Origin: Fidelibacterota bacterium
GTDB taxonomy: Bacteria > Marinisomatota > SORT01
Direction: 5' to 3'
Assembly (NCBI GenBank): GCA_022563775.1
Contig: JADFMS010000028.1
Coordinates: 1 to 19,186, forward strand
DNA length: 19,186 nt
Shown: one piece after another, positions 15,057 to 19,186 of the stretch
How the letters are laid out: every line of letters begins with the position of its first letter
Position numbering within the stretch: position 1 is the first letter of the stretch
The notes under the pieces: generated by a model
The model's input: only the letters and a program-made list of their open reading frames with translations
Databases searched by the model: none
Told to the model about the DNA's origin: nothing
Position numbers and translations under genes: made by a program

Positions 15057-16076
15057 ATGCATTACACAGATAGAATAATTGAAAACGCAAAGCAGGTTAA
15101 TTCTCATGTGGTACTGCCCGAAGGGGAGGACGTTCGAACGATAACCGCAGCTTCTCGATTGACTGAAAGGGGCATTTCGAAAGTGACGATGTTGGGTGAC
15201 AGTGCAAAGATACTTCGATCTGCTATGAGTGGCGATGTCAACTTAAAAAATGTTTCAATCATCAATCCTGTTTCCTCCGAATACGAAAATGAATTCAGTG
15301 AATTAGTTTTAAATCGTCTTCTGAAAAAAGGAGTGAACAGTAAAAAAGCGCAGGAGCTCTGTAAAATCTCCTTGAATTTCGGCGCGCTGATGGTGTTATC
15401 CGGAAAGGCAGATGCCTGTGTTGCGGGGGCAGTGAATACGAGCGCTGATGTAGTGAGAGCCGCTCTTCGTTTCATAGGTCTAAGGGAAAACACTCGAGCT
15501 CTTTCCAGCACATTCCTTATGATATCTCCGACAGAAGATAAAGCGTTCACATTCGGAGATTGCGGAGTGATACCCGATCCGAGTGCGGAACAGTTAGCGG
15601 AAATAGCGGTGGAATCAGCCGATTCTCATTTATTGCTCACGGGAGAAGTTGCTAAGATAGCGTTTCTTTCATTTTCAACTAAAGGGAGCGCGAAACATAA
15701 GCGAGTCAGTAAAGTAAACGAGGCTCTGAAGATTGCGAAGAAACTAAGACCGGATCTTGAGATGGATGGTGAATTGCAGTTTGATGCGGCTGTTGATGTT
15801 GCAATAGGCGCAAAAAAAGCCGAGGGTGGCGAAGTAGCCGGAAAAGCGAATGTGATGATTTTTCCTGACCTTGACAGCGGAAACATCGGCTACAAGATCG
15901 CTCAGCAGCTTGGAGGTTACACGGCTTTGGGACCTCTCCTGCAAGGTCTGAAGTCTCCTATGCACGACCTGTCGAGAGGGAGTTCGGCGGATGATATTGT
16001 ATTAGTGTCAGCTATTGCTGCGCTTCAATCAGTGAAAAACAGTGAAATTAAAAAGGAATTTTATGCCAACATATGA
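15057..16076 (+). CDS. pta: Phosphate acetyltransferase
   Basis: Pta interconverts acetyl-CoA and acetyl phosphate. This is the short single-domain form (339 residues), without the N-terminal DRTGG and BioD-like parts of the E. coli enzyme. Family segments are VVLPEGEDVRTITAA near the N-terminus, GKADACVAGAVNTSADVVRAAL in the middle, FGDCGVIPDPSAEQLAEIA, and VMIFPDLDSGNIGYKIAQ towards the end. Phosphate butyryltransferase is the related alternative, but the middle and C-terminal signatures favour acetyl. No acetate kinase gene is next to it. Its 3' end overlaps the zinc ribbon gene by 14 nt. Confidence 0.92.
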   Translation: MHYTDRIIENAKQVNSHVVLPEGEDVRTITAASRLTERGISKVTMLGDSAKILRSAMSGDVNLKNVSIINPVSSEYENEFSELVLNRLLKKGVNSKKAQELCKISLNFGALMVLSGKADACVAGAVNTSADVVRAALRFIGLRENTRALSSTFLMISPTEDKAFTFGDCGVIPDPSAEQLAEIAVESADSHLLLTGEVAKIAFLSFSTKGSAKHKRVSKVNEALKIAKKLRPDLEMDGELQFDAAVDVAIGAKKAEGGEVAGKANVMIFPDLDSGNIGYKIAQQLGGYTALGPLLQGLKSPMHDLSRGSSADDIVLVSAIAALQSVKNSEIKKEFYANI

Positions 16077-16374
16077 TTATAAATGCTCCAGTTGTGGAGA
16101 AATTTACGAACTTTTTCAATCGATGAACGACAAACCGAAAAAAAAGTGCCGGAACTGCGGACGGAACACTGCTGTCAGATTAATAGGGGGCGGTTCGGGG
16201 CTTATATTCAAAGGTTCGGGTTTTTATATCACGGACTATAAAAATAAAAAAACGGGCGAATCAAAATCCGGCGAGAAGGAAACTAAAAAAGCAAAAAAAG
16301 AATCAACGGTAAAGGAGACTGCGAAAAACAGCTCCACCGCAAACAATGCAGCTAAAGGCGCTTCCGGCGAATAA
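16063..16374 (+). CDS. FmdB-type zinc ribbon protein
   Basis: The frame has an upstream ATG at 16042, but the family always begins MPTYDYKC, which starts at the ATG at 16063, preceded by AAAGGA at a proper distance. Two CxxC knuckles, CSSCGEIYELFQS and CRNCG, form one zinc ribbon within about 40 residues. GSGFYITDYK is the next conserved FmdB-family segment. The C-terminal 40 or so residues are a Lys/Glu/Ser/Ala low-complexity tail. The family is widespread and its role is unsettled (putative regulator). The overlap with pta suggests coupled expression. Confidence 0.85.
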   Translation: MPTYDYKCSSCGEIYELFQSMNDKPKKKCRNCGRNTAVRLIGGGSGLIFKGSGFYITDYKNKKTGESKSGEKETKKAKKESTVKETAKNSSTANNAAKGASGE

Positions 16375-16420
16375 CGACAAGCTCATCGAACAATAATAGT
16401 AGGTATATGAAAGATTATAA

Positions 16421-17662
16421 ATGTCATACGATAAAATAAAGCAGCCTGAATCCGGCGAAAAGATTACATTTGAAAACGGGAAAATACAGGTTCCGTCAAA
16501 TCCGATAATTCCATTTATAGAGGGTGACGGAATCGGACCTGATATCTGGAGAGCAGCAAAATATGTGATGGATGCAGCTGTAGAAAAGGTGTACGGTTCT
16601 AAGAGGAAGATCGAATGGATGGAAATCTATGCCGGTGAAAAGGCGCAGGAACTTTATGGCGAACAGTTGCCGGACGAGACGATAAACGCCATAAGAGACC
16701 ATATTGTTGCTATCAAGGGACCGCTTACCACGCCGATAGGGGGCGGGTTCAGAAGTTTGAATGTGACGCTTCGGCAGGTAATGGATTTATATGCCTGTAT
16801 CAGACCCGTAAAATATTATAAAGGTGTTCCGAGTCCTGTCAAAAATCCCGATAATATGAACATCGTCATCTTCAGAGAGAATACGGAGGATGTTTACTCC
16901 GGTATCGAATGGCAGGAAGGAAGCGATGAAGCGGCTCAGATAATCAATTATATTAAAGAAAAATTCGGCAAGGAGATACGGTCGGATTCGGGTATAGGCA
17001 TAAAACCGATGAGCGTTTTCGGGACAAAACGTCTTGTGCGAAAGGCTGTTGAGTATGCGATTGCAAAGAATCGAAAGACTCTGACGCTGGTTCATAAGGG
17101 TAACATAATGAAGTACACCGAAGGAGCCTTTAGAGATTGGGGATATGAACTGGCTGCCGAAGAATTCGGTAATGAGACTTTGACCGAGCAAGCTCTTTGG
17201 GATAAGTACGACGGGAATCTCCCCGATGGCAAGATTCTCGTTAACGACAGGATAGCGGACAGCATGTTTCAGCAGATACTGACACGCACGGAAGATTACG
17301 AAGTTGCGGCTACGCCGAATCTTAACGGCGATTACCTTTCGGATGCATGCGCCGCTCAGGTCGGCGGGCTTGGTATGGCGCCGGGAGCGAATATCGGAGA
17401 TGAGATAGGTCTATTTGAAGCCACTCACGGAACGGCTCCTAAGTACGCGAATAAAAATATGGTTAACCCGGGTTCGCTGCTTCTGTCGGGAGTGATGATG
17501 CTGAATTATCTTGAATGGAATGAAGCGGGAGAACTGATAGAATCCGCCCTCGAGAAAACTATCTTGCAGAAACGCGTTACATATGATCTCGAACGGCAGA
17601 TGGACGGCGCTACCAAATTAGGAACGTTCGAGTTCGCTGAAGCGATAACCGAAAACCTCTAA
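16421..17662 (+). CDS. icd: NADP-dependent isocitrate dehydrogenase
   Basis: Icd oxidatively decarboxylates isocitrate to 2-oxoglutarate in the TCA cycle. This is the E. coli-type enzyme (413 residues). It keeps [14 protein letters not shown] at 30-43 and the substrate loop [13 protein letters not shown] (107-119), where Ser112 corresponds to the regulatory Ser113 of E. coli. All NADP-specificity positions are present: Lys341, Tyr342 and Val348 in [10 protein letters not shown], with Tyr388 and Arg392 in [13 protein letters not shown] use is therefore well supported. Whether Ser112 is phosphorylated is unknown, as no aceK gene is in view. It lies 46 nt after the zinc ribbon gene and 12 nt before obgE. 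Confidence 0.95.
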   Translation: MSYDKIKQPESGEKITFENGKIQVPSNPIIPFIEGDGIGPDIWRAAKYVMDAAVEKVYGSKRKIEWMEIYAGEKAQELYGEQLPDETINAIRDHIVAIKGPLTTPIGGGFRSLNVTLRQVMDLYACIRPVKYYKGVPSPVKNPDNMNIVIFRENTEDVYSGIEWQEGSDEAAQIINYIKEKFGKEIRSDSGIGIKPMSVFGTKRLVRKAVEYAIAKNRKTLTLVHKGNIMKYTEGAFRDWGYELAAEEFGNETLTEQALWDKYDGNLPDGKILVNDRIADSMFQQILTRTEDYEVAATPNLNGDYLSDACAAQVGGLGMAPGANIGDEIGLFEATHGTAPKYANKNMVNPGSLLLSGVMMLNYLEWNEAGELIESALEKTILQKRVTYDLERQMDGATKLGTFEFAEAITENL

Positions 17663-17674
17663 TCAGGACAGATT

Positions 17675-18658
17675 ATGTTCGTAGATTATGCCGTTATTAA
17701 AGTCAAAGCGGGTGACGGAGGTAACGGGATAATAAGCTTCCGCCGGGAGAAGCACGTTGCCAAAGGAGGACCCAACGGAGGCGATGGAGGCAACGGCGGT
17801 GATATTATTGCCGAGGTCGATACAAATTTATCCACTCTGAAAGACATCAAATACAGGAAAAGTTATAAGGCGGGAAGAGGGGGGCATGGCTCCGGCTCCA
17901 ACAAAACCGGCAAAAACGGTGAACCCGCTATTTTGAAAGTGCCACCCGGCACGATAATAAAAGACAGGTTGACGGGAAAGATCATCGCTGATCTGACCAA
18001 AACGAACGAGCGAGTCGTAATAGCCGCCGGCGGGAAGGGTGGGAGAGGGAACGCAAGGTTTGTGACGGCTACTTTTCAGAACCCGAACGAATCGGAATTA
18101 GGACGGAGGGGCGAAGAAATTGAATTTGAGATGGAACTCAAACTGCTTGCGGATGTCGGATTGGTCGGCTATCCGAACGCAGGAAAATCTACGCTTCTTT
18201 CTCGAATAAGCGCGGCGCGACCGAAGATAGCCGATTACCCTTTTACGACGCTTGAGCCTAATCTCGGGATAGTAAGCGTGGAAGAATATAAAAGTTTTCT
18301 TGTTGCGGATATTCCCGGATTGATCGAAGGGGCTCATGAGGGGAAGGGTCTCGGCGACCGGTTTTTGAAACATATCGAACGAACAAAAATGATACTGTAT
18401 ATTATAGACTGTCTTGAAGAGTTGCCGGAAGATGCGTTTGATAAATTGAAGAACGAACTCGCATCCTATTCAACCGATCTTTCCAAAAAACCATTTATGA
18501 TAGCTTTGAATAAGATAGATTCGTCGGCAAACAGAGACGATGTCCGGAGTTTGAAGATAGGAGATAAGCAACCTTACGTCATTTCCGCGGTGACGGGTGA
18601 GGGCGTTAAAGAACTGATTTACGGAATATGGGATGAGCTCAAAAAACTTTCCGATTGA
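17675..18658 (+). CDS. obgE: GTPase ObgE/CgtA
   Basis: Obg is an essential GTPase linked to 50S ribosome assembly and stress signalling. The Gly-rich Obg domain (1-157) opens MFVDYAVIKVKAGDGGNG. The G motifs are GYPNAGKS (165-172), Thr191 within DYPFTT, DIPG (212-215), NKID (279-282) and SAVTGEG (304-310). At 327 residues it ends just after the G domain, so it lacks the variable C-terminal OCT domain, as many Obg proteins do. A GGACAG stretch 5' of the ATG can act as ribosome-binding site. The last 26 nt overlap dprA. Confidence 0.96.
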   Translation: MFVDYAVIKVKAGDGGNGIISFRREKHVAKGGPNGGDGGNGGDIIAEVDTNLSTLKDIKYRKSYKAGRGGHGSGSNKTGKNGEPAILKVPPGTIIKDRLTGKIIADLTKTNERVVIAAGGKGGRGNARFVTATFQNPNESELGRRGEEIEFEMELKLLADVGLVGYPNAGKSTLLSRISAARPKIADYPFTTLEPNLGIVSVEEYKSFLVADIPGLIEGAHEGKGLGDRFLKHIERTKMILYIIDCLEELPEDAFDKLKNELASYSTDLSKKPFMIALNKIDSSANRDDVRSLKIGDKQPYVISAVTGEGVKELIYGIWDELKKLSD

Positions 18659-19186
18659 AGACCTGCTGAGGCTTTATAATGCCCCAAACGTTGGTCCCAC
18701 AACGTTTATAGCGTTAGTTGAGGAATTCGGTTCACCCGCTGAAGTGTTCGGTAAATCAAGCAGTGAACTCTCTAAATTCAAGGGGATAACAACGGAACGG
18801 GCAGTCGCAATTCTCTCCGCTGATTCGAAGGAATTTATTTCAAATCAATTAGAGTCTGTGGAACGGAGCGGATGCAGACTCGTTTCTTACTGGTCTGATG
18901 ACTATCCGAACAGGTTGAAAACGATATACGACCCTCCGCCGTTTTATTTCATCAAAGGGGAGATAACAGAAGATGACGCTTATTCTCTGGCTGTCGTCGG
19001 CACAAGAGGAGTAACCGAATACGGCAAGGTGATGACGGAGAAAATCGTTACCGAGCTTGCGAGAGAAGGCTTGACGATAATCAGCGGACTTGCGGCAGGC
19101 GTGGATTCGCTCGCTCATAAGGCTGCTCTCAATATCGGAGGGCGAAGCATAGGAGTGCTCGGTTCGGGATTGGACAGGATATACCC
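18633..19186 (+). CDS. dprA: DNA processing protein DprA (3' partial)
   Basis: The ATG at 18633 lies inside the end of obgE (26-nt overlap, different frame), with a GGA 8 nt upstream. The frame then stays open to the right edge. It begins MSSKNFPIEDLLRLY and continues through an N-terminal helical (SAM/HhH-like) region. The Rossmann-like DprA core follows: LAVVGTRGVTEYGKVM, then GLTIISGLAAGVDSLAHKAAL, then SIGVLGSGLDRIYP at the edge. These match the DprA/Smf signatures VGSR, SGxAxGID and LGxGLD. DprA binds incoming single-stranded DNA and loads RecA during natural transformation. It matches the ComEA-like gene upstream in theme. The C-terminus is outside the window. Confidence 0.93.
   Translation, partial: MSSKNFPIEDLLRLYNAPNVGPTTFIALVEEFGSPAEVFGKSSSELSKFKGITTERAVAILSADSKEFISNQLESVERSGCRLVSYWSDDYPNRLKTIYDPPPFYFIKGEITEDDAYSLAVVGTRGVTEYGKVMTEKIVTELAREGLTIISGLAAGVDSLAHKAALNIGGRSIGVLGSGLDRIY

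Noticed and set aside
15104..15550. 148-residue open frame on the minus strand
   Set aside because: It is fully antisense to pta, with Ser-rich shadow composition and no family signature.

Overview
This window is a densely packed, all-plus-strand stretch of a bacterial chromosome. The cell is Gram-negative: there is an outer-membrane lipoprotein of the BamD type and a protein ending in an outer-membrane beta-barrel. The mix of a metalloprotease/TolB-propeller/barrel protein, a DUF5683 protein, frequent ATA and AGA/AGG codons and a somewhat AT-rich base composition suggests an uncultured FCB-group lineage such as Marinimicrobia (SAR406) or a relative. That placement is inference; no rRNA is present to confirm it.

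Layout. (1) 1-5027, envelope block: a 5'-truncated metalloprotease/propeller/barrel protein, a DUF5683 membrane protein, the lipoprotein BamD, then NadD of NAD synthesis. (2) 5028-5490: a gene-free spacer carrying two kinds of structured repeat, a promoter and tRNA-Arg(CCU). (3) 5491-7421: a DUF423 membrane protein and the division pair FtsE/FtsX. (4) 7422-7615: a second, inverted copy of the 52-nt repeat, then a promoter. (5) 7616-10365: heat-shock block hrcA-grpE-dnaJ, with no dnaK. (6) 10388-14037: a four-gene accessory cluster made of a ComEA-like helix-hairpin-helix protein, an unnamed membrane protein with a receiver-like domain, a degenerate PilM-like protein, and a PilN/PilO-like protein. 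(7) 14041-19186: housekeeping genes rsmD, coaD, pta, an FmdB-type zinc ribbon gene, icd, obgE and the start of dprA, which runs off the right edge.

How they work together. Genes from hrcA onward are nearly contiguous, with stop/start overlaps (rsmD/coaD, pta/zinc ribbon, obgE/dprA), so long polycistronic transcripts are likely. The ComEA-like protein, the PilM/PilN-like assembly pair and DprA together suggest DNA uptake or a type IV pilus-like machine. No ATPase, secretin or true prepilin gene is in view.

Most interesting item: the protein at 10815-11972. Residues 177-253 align without gaps to the first half of a response-regulator receiver domain, including the aspartate at the phosphorylation position. 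Membrane topology nevertheless predicts that the domain lies outside the cytoplasm. A low-complexity insert interrupts it, and the conserved lysine is missing. Next in interest are the near-identical 52-nt inverted repeats that bracket tRNA-Arg/DUF423/ftsEX.
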